The notes below the pieces were generated by a model. That model was not told where the DNA came from, searched no databases, and saw only the letters and a list, made by a program, of their open reading frames with translations. The position numbers were made by a program, and so were the translations under genes. A stretch of 17,937 nucleotides of DNA, taken from an uncultured Collinsella sp. (GTDB taxonomy: Bacteria; Actinomycetota; Coriobacteriia; Coriobacteriales; Coriobacteriaceae). Positions within the stretch are counted from its first letter, which is position 1. Each line of letters starts with the position of its first letter. Shown in pieces: positions 1-7,358 of this stretch. Location of the stretch: NCBI GenBank assembly GCA_905199225.1, contig CAJKFS010000044.1:1-17937 (forward strand), read 5' to 3'.

Positions 1-55
1 GCTGCGGGAACGTCCTATCCGCTCAATGTGTTCGGCTGAGATCGGAAATCAACCG
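1..55. repeat. Left copy of 55-bp terminal inverted repeat
   Basis: These 55 bases are the exact reverse complement of 17883-17937; the match ends at position 56 (G here, T in the reverse complement of the other end). Both copies lie at the extreme ends of the sequence. Exactly 55 bases is a common final k-mer overlap of short-read assemblers, so this probably marks a longer genomic repeat where the contig breaks, not a complete 55-bp element. I recognise no coding content. Confidence 0.95.
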
Positions 56-133
56 GTACAAGGCAGGTAGCTGTGCAAACTGGCCGCACGCCCACCCGTG
101 GCGTCCGGTCTGCGAGATCAAGGATATAGGTAT

Positions 134-1708
134 ATGGGAAAGAAACTCGATAAGAAGGCCAATGCCGCCGTGGCCAAGGCCCCTAAGAGCGCCAAGACGG
201 GCAAGGCCGTCAAGAAGCTCCGCAAGCTCGAGGGTAAGCTGTGGACCCGCGAGTACCTGCTCAAGATTGCCGAGTTCGATGGCGCGACGATTGCCCCCGC
301 CAACGGCGCCGCGGCCCGCGCCGATGCTATGGGCACCCTTGCCGGCGAACATCACAAGCTCCTGACCAGCAAAAAATTCGTTGAGCTCGTGCGCTCTCTT
401 GCGCGTGAGACGGTCGCGGGCGAAAAGATCGACGACCCGCAGCTGCTCGACGAGATTCGCGTGCTCAGCCGCGACCAGCGCGAAGCCAGCGCCATCCCCA
501 CCGAGGAAGCCGAGGCCTGGACCAGACTCACCTGCGAGGCCGATGCCGTGTGGCACAAGGCCAAGGCGGCCAACGACTGGGCGAGCTTTGAGCCCTATGT
601 CGACAAGATCGTCGGTCAGCTTAAGCATCAAGCTGAGCTCAGGGACCCCAAGCGTGACCCGTACGATGTATGGCTCGACCAGTACGAGCGTGGCCTTTCC
701 ACCGAGAGCTTCGACGCGTTTTGCGATGAGGTCAAGGCCACCGTCGTGCCGCTCGTGCATGCCATCGGTGAGCGCGGCCAGCAACCCGCTGCCGACTTTT
801 TGCACGCCCATGTGCCCGAGGCTGCCCAGCGCGCCATGAGCTTTGACCTGATGAAGCTTGTGGGCCTGGACCTGGACAACACCACGCTCGCCTTTACCGA
901 GCATCCGTTTAGCGAGGGCTTCTCGGTGGGCGACGCGCGCATCGCCACGCATATCCACGAGGACGATTGCATCTCCAACGTCTACAGCATCATCCACGAG
1001 GCCGGCCACGCCATGTACGAGCTGGGCGTGAACCCCGCTTACGCGCGCACCTGTCTTGAGGGCGGAACCTCCATGGGCATCCACGAGAGCCAGAGCCGCT
1101 TCTTCGAAAACACCGTTGCTCGCAGCCGCGCCTTTATGGGCCCGCTGCTCGAGGTCTTGCGCCGTCACGCGCCCGAGGTCTACGGCAACGTGGACGAGGA
1201 CGCGCTCTACCGCGCCGTGAACATTGCGCAGCCGTCGCTGATCCGCACCGAAGCCGACGAGCTCACCTATCCGCTGCACGTTATGGTGCGCTACGAGATC
1301 GAGCGCATGCTGTTTGCCGGCGAGGCCACGGCCAAGGATATCCCCGCGCTTTGGAACCGCTTTATGGACGAGTACCTGGGCATTCCGGTTCCCGACGACA
1401 CGCGCGGCTGCCTGCAGGATACGCACTGGAGCGGCGGCTCGTTTGGTTACTTCCCCACCTATGCGCTGGGCAGTGCCTACGACGCCATGTTTGTGCCAGC
1501 CATGTGCCGCGACGGCGTCGACCTTACCGGCGCCTGCGCGAGCGGCGACCTGGCACCCGTCCGCGCGTGGCTGGGCGAGCACATTTGGCAGTGGGGCCGC
1601 GCCAAGGACGCTCCGGAGCTCATCAAGGGCGCCTGCGGCATGACGTTCGACGCCCGCTACTACTGCAGCTACCTGCAGGACAAGTTCACCACGCTCTACG
1701 AGCTGTAG
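134..1708 (+). CDS. M32 family metallocarboxypeptidase (carboxypeptidase Taq type)
   Basis: Family role: zinc-dependent, cytosolic removal of C-terminal residues from peptides. The 524-residue product carries HEAGH (H288, E289, H292), the zinc-binding HExxH motif, and HESQSR at 317-322, the M32 signature that supplies the third zinc ligand region. Length is close to the usual ~500 residues. There is no signal peptide. The first ~35 residues are Lys/Ala-rich and precede the conserved fold, so they may be a disordered tail. ATG at 134 is chosen because AAGGA lies 9 nt upstream (120-124); an in-frame GTG at 98 would add 12 residues but has no comparable site. It is convergent with glmM and separated from it by a strong terminator. 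The family is clear; the physiological substrate is not. Confidence 0.93.
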   Translation: MGKKLDKKANAAVAKAPKSAKTGKAVKKLRKLEGKLWTREYLLKIAEFDGATIAPANGAAARADAMGTLAGEHHKLLTSKKFVELVRSLARETVAGEKIDDPQLLDEIRVLSRDQREASAIPTEEAEAWTRLTCEADAVWHKAKAANDWASFEPYVDKIVGQLKHQAELRDPKRDPYDVWLDQYERGLSTESFDAFCDEVKATVVPLVHAIGERGQQPAADFLHAHVPEAAQRAMSFDLMKLVGLDLDNTTLAFTEHPFSEGFSVGDARIATHIHEDDCISNVYSIIHEAGHAMYELGVNPAYARTCLEGGTSMGIHESQSRFFENTVARSRAFMGPLLEVLRRHAPEVYGNVDEDALYRAVNIAQPSLIRTEADELTYPLHVMVRYEIERMLFAGEATAKDIPALWNRFMDEYLGIPVPDDTRGCLQDTHWSGGSFGYFPTYALGSAYDAMFVPAMCRDGVDLTGACASGDLAPVRAWLGEHIWQWGRAKDAPELIKGACGMTFDARYYCSYLQDKFTTLYEL

Positions 1709-1734
1709 GACATAACCGACACGCCAACGCAAAG

Positions 1735-1772
1735 GGGGGCGCCGCAGAACCAATCCGCGGCGCCCCCTTTCT
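1735..1772 (+). terminator. Intrinsic terminator after the M32 gene
   Basis: A perfect 11-bp GC stem pairs GGGGGCGCCGC (1735-1745) with GCGGCGCCCCC (1757-1767) around an 11-nt loop, followed by TTTCT. It lies 27 nt past the M32 stop. An A-run precedes the stem, so it may also work on the minus strand for transcripts leaving glmM. Confidence 0.85.
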
Positions 1773-1814
1773 CCACCTAGTCCGTTAACGTCAATGTTTT
1801 GGCACCGTCGAGCC

Positions 1815-1842
1815 GTTACGCGGTTTGGTAAAACCGCGTAAC
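1815..1842 (-). other. 12-bp perfect stem-loop at the glmM stop codon
   Basis: GTTACGCGGTTT (1815-1826) pairs perfectly with AAACCGCGTAAC (1831-1842) around a GGTA loop, overlapping the last base of the glmM stop codon on the minus strand. No T-run follows in either direction, so it is not a canonical intrinsic terminator. It could protect the 3' end of the glmM mRNA, assist the bidirectional terminator at 1735-1767, or be a dispersed palindromic repeat. Confidence 0.6.
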
Positions 1843-3173
1843 TACAAAGCTTCCAGGGCGCCTGCGATGCGCTTCATGGCGGCGTCAGCGGCTGCTTGGT
1901 CGGGTGCCTCTGCCAGCACGCGGATCACCGACTCGGTTCCGCTCTTGCGCACGAGCACGCGGCCCTCGCCCGCCAGCGATGCCTCGGCCTCGGCGATGGC
2001 GTTCTGCACGCCCATGCTATCCAGCGCGGCATCCTTATCGGCCACGCGCACGGCCACCTGCGCCTGCGGCAGCAGCTTGCACGGCGCCGTGAGCTGCGAA
2101 AGCGTCTCGCGCTCGGCACGAATCACTTCCATCACGCGCAGCGAGGTCATAATGCCGTCGCCCGTGCGCTCGATATCGCCAAAGATCGTATGGCCCGTCT
2201 GCTCGCCGCCCAGGCTGTAGCCGCCCTCGCGCATCTTGGCGTACACGTGGCGATCGCCCACGCCGCTGGTCACGGCACTCAGGCCGGCAAGCTCAAGCGA
2301 CTTGATCAGACCAAAGTTGCTGGCGATGGTCGGCACCACGGTACCGCCCGAAAGGCGGCCGTGCTTGTTCAGGTACACGCCGCACACGTACAGGATCTGG
2401 TCGCCGTCAACCACGCGGCCGCGCTCGTCCACGGCCAGGCATCGGTCGGCATCGCCGTCGTAGGCAAAGCCCACGTCTAGGCCCTGCTCCACCACGTGGC
2501 GCTGCAGACGCTCCATGTGCGTCGATCCACAGTCGACGTTGATGTTGAAACCATCGGGCGCGGCGTTAATTACACGCACATCGGCGCCGAGCGCGTCGAA
2601 CACCGGCTTGGCGACCGAGGACGCCGAGCCGTTGGCGCAGTCCAGGCCGATCTTGACACCCTGCAACGAAAAGTTGGCGCTTGCAATGAGCGAGGCGATG
2701 TAGCGGTTGCGGCCCTGCATGTAGTCCACCGTGGCGCCGATGTGGTTGCCCGTGGCCAGCGGCACCTCGCTCTTACCATCGATGTAGTCCTCGATGAGCT
2801 CCAGCACGTCCTCGTCCATCTTAAAGCCGTCGCTGTTGACGAGCTTGATGCCGTTATCGCAAAACGGGTTGTGGCTCGCGCTGATCATGATGCCGCAGTC
2901 GAAGCAGCCCTCGACCGTCTGATGCGCCACGCCCGGCGTCGGGATTACGTGCAGCATGTAGGCGTCCGCGCCGCTCGCGACCAAGCCGCTCACCAGCGCC
3001 GCCTCGAACATATAGCTCGAACGACGCGTGTCCTTGCCCACGATCACGCGTGCCTTAGCACTGCGATTGGCGCCGTAATACCAACCCACAAAACGGCCGA
3101 TCTCATAAGCGTGCTCCACCGTCAGCCCAACGTTGGCCTCGCCGCGAAAGCCGTCGGTGCCAAAGTACTTCAT
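1842..3173 (-). CDS. glmM: Phosphoglucosamine mutase GlmM
   Basis: Converts glucosamine-6-phosphate to glucosamine-1-phosphate, the cytosolic step between GlmS and GlmU on the way to UDP-GlcNAc for peptidoglycan. At 443 residues it has the normal family length. Visible signatures: SASHNP with the catalytic phosphoserine at S100; DGDADR at 239-244 for Mg2+; GGEQTGH at 322-328 for sugar recognition; RKSGTES at 409-415 for phosphate binding. The short, GlmM-type N-terminus (MKYFGTDGFRG) separates it from PGM/PMM relatives. The ATG at 3173 has AAGGAG at 3179-3184 with a 5-nt spacer. A terminator U-tract lies directly upstream of that site (see 3185-3220), which is unusual. The convergent neighbour is the M32 gene. 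Confidence 0.96.
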   Translation of the reverse strand: MKYFGTDGFRGEANVGLTVEHAYEIGRFVGWYYGANRSAKARVIVGKDTRRSSYMFEAALVSGLVASGADAYMLHVIPTPGVAHQTVEGCFDCGIMISASHNPFCDNGIKLVNSDGFKMDEDVLELIEDYIDGKSEVPLATGNHIGATVDYMQGRNRYIASLIASANFSLQGVKIGLDCANGSASSVAKPVFDALGADVRVINAAPDGFNINVDCGSTHMERLQRHVVEQGLDVGFAYDGDADRCLAVDERGRVVDGDQILYVCGVYLNKHGRLSGGTVVPTIASNFGLIKSLELAGLSAVTSGVGDRHVYAKMREGGYSLGGEQTGHTIFGDIERTGDGIMTSLRVMEVIRAERETLSQLTAPCKLLPQAQVAVRVADKDAALDSMGVQNAIAEAEASLAGEGRVLVRKSGTESVIRVLAEAPDQAAADAAMKRIAGALEAL

Positions 3174-3184
3174 GCGCTCTCCTT

Positions 3185-3220
3185 ATAAAAATGGGGCGAA
3201 CAGATTATCTGTCCGCCCCA
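3185..3220 (-). terminator. Intrinsic terminator abutting the glmM ribosome binding site
   Basis: Read on the minus strand, TGGGGCG plus an inner TCTGT/ACAGA stem form a 13-position hairpin (3192-3220) with one mismatch (A3199/C3213) and a TTA loop, followed by TTTTTAT (3191-3185). It lies 36 nt past the stop of the DUF4012 gene and ends one base before the glmM Shine-Dalgarno. It therefore ends the upstream gene but also sits in any glmM leader that starts upstream. Confidence 0.85.
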
Positions 3221-3256
3221 AAATGGTACTCGATTATCTGGACTACCAGAAAAACC

Positions 3257-5569
3257 CTACGCCGACGCGCTGTCGCGAGCCGCCTGGCACGTGGGGGTCT
3301 GGCGCAGCGTAAGCGGCTTATCCCCCGCCTCGGCCGACGTGGTCAGCGTATAGGTGATCGTCGTCGTCTCGCCCGCATGCAGGTCAACGGTTCCCGAATA
3401 GAAGGGAATGCCATGCCACGTGGCAGCGCCAAGCCCAAACTGGGTGCCCTCGACGGTAAGGTCCGAAATGTTGCCACCCGTCGGGGCGAACAGCGAGACA
3501 TTCAGGCGCTCGTCATCACGCGCGGCATCGGGTGCGCTCGCCGCAACGTAGTCGGGCAGCTTGCCGGCCTCTTCCTGCGTCATGATGTTCGTCAGGGTGA
3601 CGGTGATGCGATAGGAGCACGTGCCGTCGCCATTCTTGACGCCCTGGCCAATCTGCGTATCGGCGTTGAGGTACCAATCGAGCTTGGAGAAGCTCAGGTT
3701 GTTAAAGTAGACACCGGCAACGGGATCCTCGCTCGGGTCGTCCGGATCGGGCAGCGAGGCGTCGATGTTCATTTCCTTGATAGCGTTCTGCTCGTCGTCG
3801 TTTTTCATCCACGCGATCAGGCGGCCCTCTTCGGCACCACGCTCAACGGCGCTGACGAGCTTCGTAACATCGACATCACCGATGCCGCCGAGAATCTTGT
3901 CGAAGGCGGCGCTGGCAACGGCTGCAAAGATGCCGTCCGACTCCTCGACCGGATAGTTCCAGTACATGTCGTGCATGAGGACTTTGGCCGCATTGGTGCC
4001 GTCGACAACCGTGCCGTCGGGCAGCGAGACATTGCCGACAAGGCCCAGCAGATACTGCAGGAACACCGGGTCGATACCGATGACGCCATCAACGTCTTGG
4101 CCATACTCGGACTTCCACAGAGCGGCGACACGCTGCGAGTTGCGCGGCCAGTCGGGCGAATAGGTGTTACCCGAGTTGTACAGGTTGCTGTGATTGCCGA
4201 ACAGCGCCTCGTCCTCTTCGTCGACGCTCTCGACCGCTTCATCCTCGCTCAGTCCAATACGGGGAACAAAGTCGCCGATCGACATCTGGCCGTCGGTAAC
4301 CGAAATCAGACCCTGCGAGCCGCCAAAGCCGCCGCAAGCACGAATCTCAACGTTGTTCATGGCGTACATGAGATAGTTGCGCGTCTGGCCGTTGGCGCCG
4401 AGCATCTGGGGAAGGACAGGGGCGACCTTCTCCGCTGCATCGACCGCGCCGCTTAGGGTGGCAAAGCCATCCTTTGCCTTATCGACCAGCTCGGTCACCT
4501 GGGAAATATGCGTGTCGCCAATGCCCTGGATCTTCTCGTTGGCACTCTTGAACACCTTCGAGCTGCTGGAAAGCGAATCGGCAACGGCCTGCAGCGCAGA
4601 AACGTTGATCATCCCGTCCTGGAACAGCTTGCCGGGTGTTGCCTGCGAAAGATTGTCGGCCATGGGGACCAGCGCGTTGCTCGAGACATCGGACAGGGCG
4701 TCGATCATGGTACGGGCCGCATTGATGTCGCTGCCGTACACCGGAATAAACGAAGCCGCCGTCCACAGCGGGCTCGAGGTCTCCGCCTTCATGCTATCGC
4801 AGAGCTCGTCGATCTTCTTCGCGTCGTCAGGCAGCGTCGAAAAATCGCCCGACGTGACCTTGTCCTTAAGGCCACCGACGATCTCGACAGCCTCCTTCGC
4901 TTCGCTCTTTACGGTCTTTGCCGAGTTAAGCAGCATAAAGCCGCTTGCGCCAAGCGCAACGAGAAGCACCGCGACTACAACGGCAATAATGGCGCCGGTG
5001 TGACGCTTTTTGCGCTCGCCCTTGCGATGGCGATGACGGACCAGACCGTCAGAGGTCGAACTCGGCGAAGCGTCGCCACCGTAGTTCAAGCCAAAATCGT
5101 AATAATCTTCCTTGGAACCCGAGCCCGCAAACTCGGCACCGCTATCATCCAGGCGGGCGAACGTGCCAGTCTCGGAGGCGCCGGTGTAAATCGTGCCAAG
5201 GTTACCCGTAAGCCCCGCGCCACCGGCAGAGGGAGTATTGTTGGCGGCCTTGTCGGCATTAACGTTGCCGGCGGCATTCGCGGCGTTGGCAGCACCTGCG
5301 TTGTTCGCGGGTACCGAAGGAGCCCCGCTCGGCTGCGACGTGGAGGTTGCACCACCCGCAAAGACATTCCCTCTTGCACGGCCGGTCTTTTTTGCCTTTT
5401 GAGACTGCTCGTACAGAGCGGTAAACATCGCTGTCTCGCCCGGGGACACGCGCTTACCGGAACCGCCCTGTCCAGCGCCGCCCGGCGTGCCGGCCTTACC
5501 AGCCCCGTTCGGACGCGGCGGAACTGCAGGACGGCCGCTATCGCTGCCCTTAAAGTGATTACCAGCCAT
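3257..5569 (-). CDS. DUF4012 domain-containing membrane-anchored protein
   Basis: Predicted cell-envelope protein of unknown biochemical function. The 770-residue product has a low-complexity Gly/Ala/Asn/Pro-rich cytoplasmic N-terminus (1-~175), a basic stretch (HRHRKGERKKRH, ~179-190), a single transmembrane helix (~192-214), a helical linker, then the DUF4012 core beginning near RNYLMYAMNNVEIR and GGFGGSQG (~397-420). That core matches the family pattern of Asn-Asn-x-Glu-x-Arg followed by a Gly-rich turn. Residues after the helix should be extracellular. ATG at 5569 is preferred: GAGGA lies 7 nt upstream, while the in-frame TTG at 5596 lacks such a site. In actinobacteria this family is often found with surface-polysaccharide genes, but no such neighbour is visible here. 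It ends in a good terminator, so it is probably monocistronic. Confidence 0.88.
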   Translation of the reverse strand: MAGNHFKGSDSGRPAVPPRPNGAGKAGTPGGAGQGGSGKRVSPGETAMFTALYEQSQKAKKTGRARGNVFAGGATSTSQPSGAPSVPANNAGAANAANAAGNVNADKAANNTPSAGGAGLTGNLGTIYTGASETGTFARLDDSGAEFAGSGSKEDYYDFGLNYGGDASPSSTSDGLVRHRHRKGERKKRHTGAIIAVVVAVLLVALGASGFMLLNSAKTVKSEAKEAVEIVGGLKDKVTSGDFSTLPDDAKKIDELCDSMKAETSSPLWTAASFIPVYGSDINAARTMIDALSDVSSNALVPMADNLSQATPGKLFQDGMINVSALQAVADSLSSSSKVFKSANEKIQGIGDTHISQVTELVDKAKDGFATLSGAVDAAEKVAPVLPQMLGANGQTRNYLMYAMNNVEIRACGGFGGSQGLISVTDGQMSIGDFVPRIGLSEDEAVESVDEEDEALFGNHSNLYNSGNTYSPDWPRNSQRVAALWKSEYGQDVDGVIGIDPVFLQYLLGLVGNVSLPDGTVVDGTNAAKVLMHDMYWNYPVEESDGIFAAVASAAFDKILGGIGDVDVTKLVSAVERGAEEGRLIAWMKNDDEQNAIKEMNIDASLPDPDDPSEDPVAGVYFNNLSFSKLDWYLNADTQIGQGVKNGDGTCSYRITVTLTNIMTQEEAGKLPDYVAASAPDAARDDERLNVSLFAPTGGNISDLTVEGTQFGLGAATWHGIPFYSGTVDLHAGETTTITYTLTTSAEAGDKPLTLRQTPTCQAARDSASA

Positions 5570-5718
5570 AAAGAAATCCTCGCAATTGAGTCGCAATGAA
5601 AAAGTCCATAACGTTACTAGTTTATGGCATTTTGAGCATCGACAGCTAAACTCCAGACACGGACATCAATTGGCGAAAATGCGGCACAACACCTTTTCCG
5701 TCTTGGCAGCGGCGTCAG

Positions 5719-6741
5719 CTACACCGTGAGGAACATCATCACGATGATCATGGCAAAGCCGATAAGGTCGGTCGGCAAAAACACCGTGCCCAGCATAACG
5801 GCGCTGGTGATGGTCGCCGAGACGGGCTCCACGGTTCCGATGAGACTCGCACGCACCGAGCCGATGTCCTTAACGCCCTGCATATAGAGCATGTAAGCAA
5901 AAAACGAGCCGATAACCACGAACACCGCGAGCGCCTCGACGCCGGCAGCGTCGAGTGCCGGCACATGCGCCCAGGGCTGCACGAAGACACATGAGATCAC
6001 GCCCGCCGTGAGCATTGCCGAGCCCGTGACGATGGGGCTGCCGTATTCGGGCAGGATCTTGGCGGGAATCACCGCCATACACGCGGCGCTGACCGCACAC
6101 ATAAGACCTGCTGCCAGGCCAAGCGGCGAGATATTCAGGCTGGTGGGGTCGCCGCCGGTGGCGATTAAAAAGGTTCCACCCAGAGCCAGGCCAATGCCGA
6201 TGACTTCGCGAGTACGCGGCATGCGGCGATCGATCACGCAGGTGTAGCCCATGATGATAACGAGCTGCAGGCACTGGAGCACCGTCGCGGTTCCGGCGTT
6301 CGTCAGGCGCACGGCCGAAAGATAGCAAAACTGGTTGAACAGCAGGCCAAAGGCGGTAAAGAGCAGCAGCTGCTTGCGATCGGCGGGTGTGGTCCAAAGC
6401 TTGACCAGGCGTGCGCGGTCGCGCGTGACAACCACAGCCATAAAGAGCAGGCCGGCGAGAATCTGACGCACGCTCATAAGCCACAGCGTATCGACATGGT
6501 AGGTATCGAACAAAAAACTCGCGCTGGTGCCCGAGAAGCCCCAAAACGAACCGCCCACCAGCGTAGCCAAGACGCCCGTGATCATCTTGCGCGTCGAAGC
6601 GCTGTTCAGGCGGTCGCGCCATGCGCGACGGGTGTTGCGGCTGAGCTCGTCGGTGCCCTCGGGCACATCAATGTTCGATATATCGGTCATCGGCACCGAA
6701 GCCCCTGCGCCTTCGACCTGCTCGACACACTCTTTGCTCAT
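5719..6741 (-). CDS. DMT superfamily (EamA) inner-membrane transporter
   Basis: Putative exporter or importer of small metabolites; substrate unknown. The 340-residue product starts with a ~50-residue hydrophilic cytoplasmic tail, then has about ten hydrophobic helices arranged as two EamA repeats (~55-190 and ~200-340). Typical EamA features are the GGSFWGFSGTSASFLF start of the first repeat, a helix ending in the glycine-rich GIGLALGGTFLIATGG, and the final helix ending at the stop codon. ATG at 6741 has GGGGGAG at 6746-6752, a short 4-nt spacer. An ATG 17 codons further in has no ribosome binding site. It is upstream of the DUF4012 gene in the same direction with a 149-bp gap, in which I see no clear terminator or promoter, so co-transcription is possible. 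Confidence 0.9.
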   Translation of the reverse strand: MSKECVEQVEGAGASVPMTDISNIDVPEGTDELSRNTRRAWRDRLNSASTRKMITGVLATLVGGSFWGFSGTSASFLFDTYHVDTLWLMSVRQILAGLLFMAVVVTRDRARLVKLWTTPADRKQLLLFTAFGLLFNQFCYLSAVRLTNAGTATVLQCLQLVIIMGYTCVIDRRMPRTREVIGIGLALGGTFLIATGGDPTSLNISPLGLAAGLMCAVSAACMAVIPAKILPEYGSPIVTGSAMLTAGVISCVFVQPWAHVPALDAAGVEALAVFVVIGSFFAYMLYMQGVKDIGSVRASLIGTVEPVSATITSAVMLGTVFLPTDLIGFAMIIVMMFLTV

Positions 6742-6972
6742 TCCACTCCCCCGAAACAGCCTGGAAACAATTCGGTTTACCTTACCACGGCGAAGTCACC
6801 AGCTGGAGGCTTGTCCGCTTATCGGTAGGACAATTCCGCAGGCGTCTTTCCATAGCTCGATACCGCAATGGCCTTGCATTATGCGACAGCCAAATCGCGG
6901 CAGCAGGCTCTTTTGAAATGGATGCGACAAAGCCCCCGAATTCCACAATGTAAGCGATTTTTAAAAATGTTC

Positions 6973-7001
6973 TTGCCACCGAGTTCAGGCTCCGTTATAT
7001 T
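6973..7001 (+). promoter_or_regulatory. Promoter of tRNA-Val
   Basis: TTGCCA (6973-6978) and TATATT (6996-7001) are separated by exactly 17 bp, giving a start near 7008, about 23 nt before the mature tRNA. A GC-rich discriminator follows, as is common for stable-RNA promoters. The remaining sequence between the transporter start (6741) and this promoter (about 230 bp) holds no gene I can support. Confidence 0.75.
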
Positions 7002-7030
7002 ATCCCTTGCGCGCTTGCGCACCCTTGATC

Positions 7031-7105
7031 GGGCGTTTAGCTCAGGGGGAGAGCGCTTCCCTGACACGGAAGAGGTCAGAAGTTCAAATCTTCTAACGCC
7101 CACCA
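7031..7105 (+). tRNA. tRNA-Val (anticodon GAC), CCA encoded
   Basis: A full cloverleaf can be drawn: acceptor GGGCGTT/AACGCCC, D-arm GCTC/GAGC, anticodon stem CTTCC/GGAAG with loop CTGACAC (anticodon GAC at 7063-7065), T-arm AGAAG/CTTCT with TTCAAAT loop, discriminator A, then encoded CCA. The mature body is 7031-7102 plus CCA. From base 7061 onward it is duplicated at 11963, making this gene the integration site of the following islet; the intact tRNA is retained. Confidence 0.97.
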
Positions 7106-7145
7106 AATGTTCGCAGCTCAGAGGCTATGTCCTCTGGGCTGTTTT
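7061..7145 (+). repeat. attL: 85-bp direct repeat (tRNA-Val 3' part plus terminator)
   Basis: Identical over 85 bp to 11963-12047. It begins in the anticodon loop of tRNA-Val and runs through the T-arm, CCA and the tRNA terminator to the first four T residues. Bases before the repeat differ (C here, G at 11962), as do those after it (T versus G). This is the expected footprint of a tyrosine-recombinase element that rebuilds the tRNA 3' end on integration. Confidence 0.93.
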
Positions 7146-7146
7146 T
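7114..7146 (+). terminator. Terminator of tRNA-Val
   Basis: CAGCTCAGAGG (7114-7124) pairs with CCTCTGGGCTG (7131-7141), 11 bp with one G-T wobble and a 6-nt loop, followed by five T residues. It lies inside the duplicated att sequence, so the same terminator occurs again at 12016-12047. Confidence 0.88.
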
Positions 7147-7151
7147 GTATC

Positions 7152-7182
7152 TGTCCAACTGATGTCCAAACAGCTGTCCAAA
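7152..7182 (+). repeat. Three TGTCCAA(A) direct repeats, candidate left arm sites
   Basis: TGTCCAA at 7152, TGTCCAAA at 7163 and TGTCCAAA at 7175: same orientation, spaced 11 and 12 bp, i.e. about one helical turn. They start 7 bp inside attL. The same octamer recurs just inside attR (11774-11814). Arm-type sites of tyrosine integrases are short repeats on both att flanks, so this is the likely function, by inference. Confidence 0.6.
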
Positions 7183-7235
7183 TTCGGCGGGATTCACCGG
7201 ACGATATGGAATGTCAAGTTATGCATGGACTTGAG

Positions 7236-7263
7236 TATCGGCACCTTGAGGTGCCGATATAAT
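7236..7263 (+). promoter_or_regulatory. 10-bp perfect palindrome overlapping a TATAAT box
   Basis: TATCGGCACC (7236-7245) and GGTGCCGATA (7250-7259) form a perfect inverted repeat around TTGA. Its right edge runs into a consensus TATAAT at 7258-7263. The best -35 (TTGAGT, 7231) gives a long 21-bp spacer. Outer arms ATGGAAT (7206-7212) and ATTCCAT (7273-7279) nest around it. It could be an operator on a promoter for the Abi gene, or a recombination-related structure. Confidence 0.4.
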
Positions 7264-7345
7264 GCCACCAATATTCCATAATCATCTAACCATTATTCGG
7301 TTCATGTGATTCGGGAGCCGGACTCTTCAGTTTCTGGTCGTAGGG

Positions 7346-7351
7346 TAGAAT
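7346..7351 (+). promoter_or_regulatory. Candidate -10 box for leaderless Abi transcript
   Basis: TAGAAT (7346-7351) ends 7 nt before the ATG at 7359, so transcription would begin at or next to the A of the start codon. There is no good Shine-Dalgarno in front of this ATG, consistent with a leaderless mRNA. No convincing -35 is visible at 16-18 bp, which keeps confidence low. Confidence 0.35.
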
Positions 7352-7358
7352 TGTTTGC

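Noticed and set aside
1..55. Sequencing adapter remnant (AGATCGGAA inside the terminal repeat)
   Set aside because: Only nine bases agree with the common adapter and the following bases differ, so it is a chance match.
23..1753. 576-codon open frame on the minus strand opposite the M32 gene
   Set aside because: Antisense shadow in GC-rich DNA: the opposite frame has HExxH and HESQSR signatures and a good ribosome binding site, this one has neither.
6782..6979. 65-codon minus-strand frame between the transporter and tRNA-Val
   Set aside because: No ribosome binding site, overlaps the tRNA promoter, no family resemblance.
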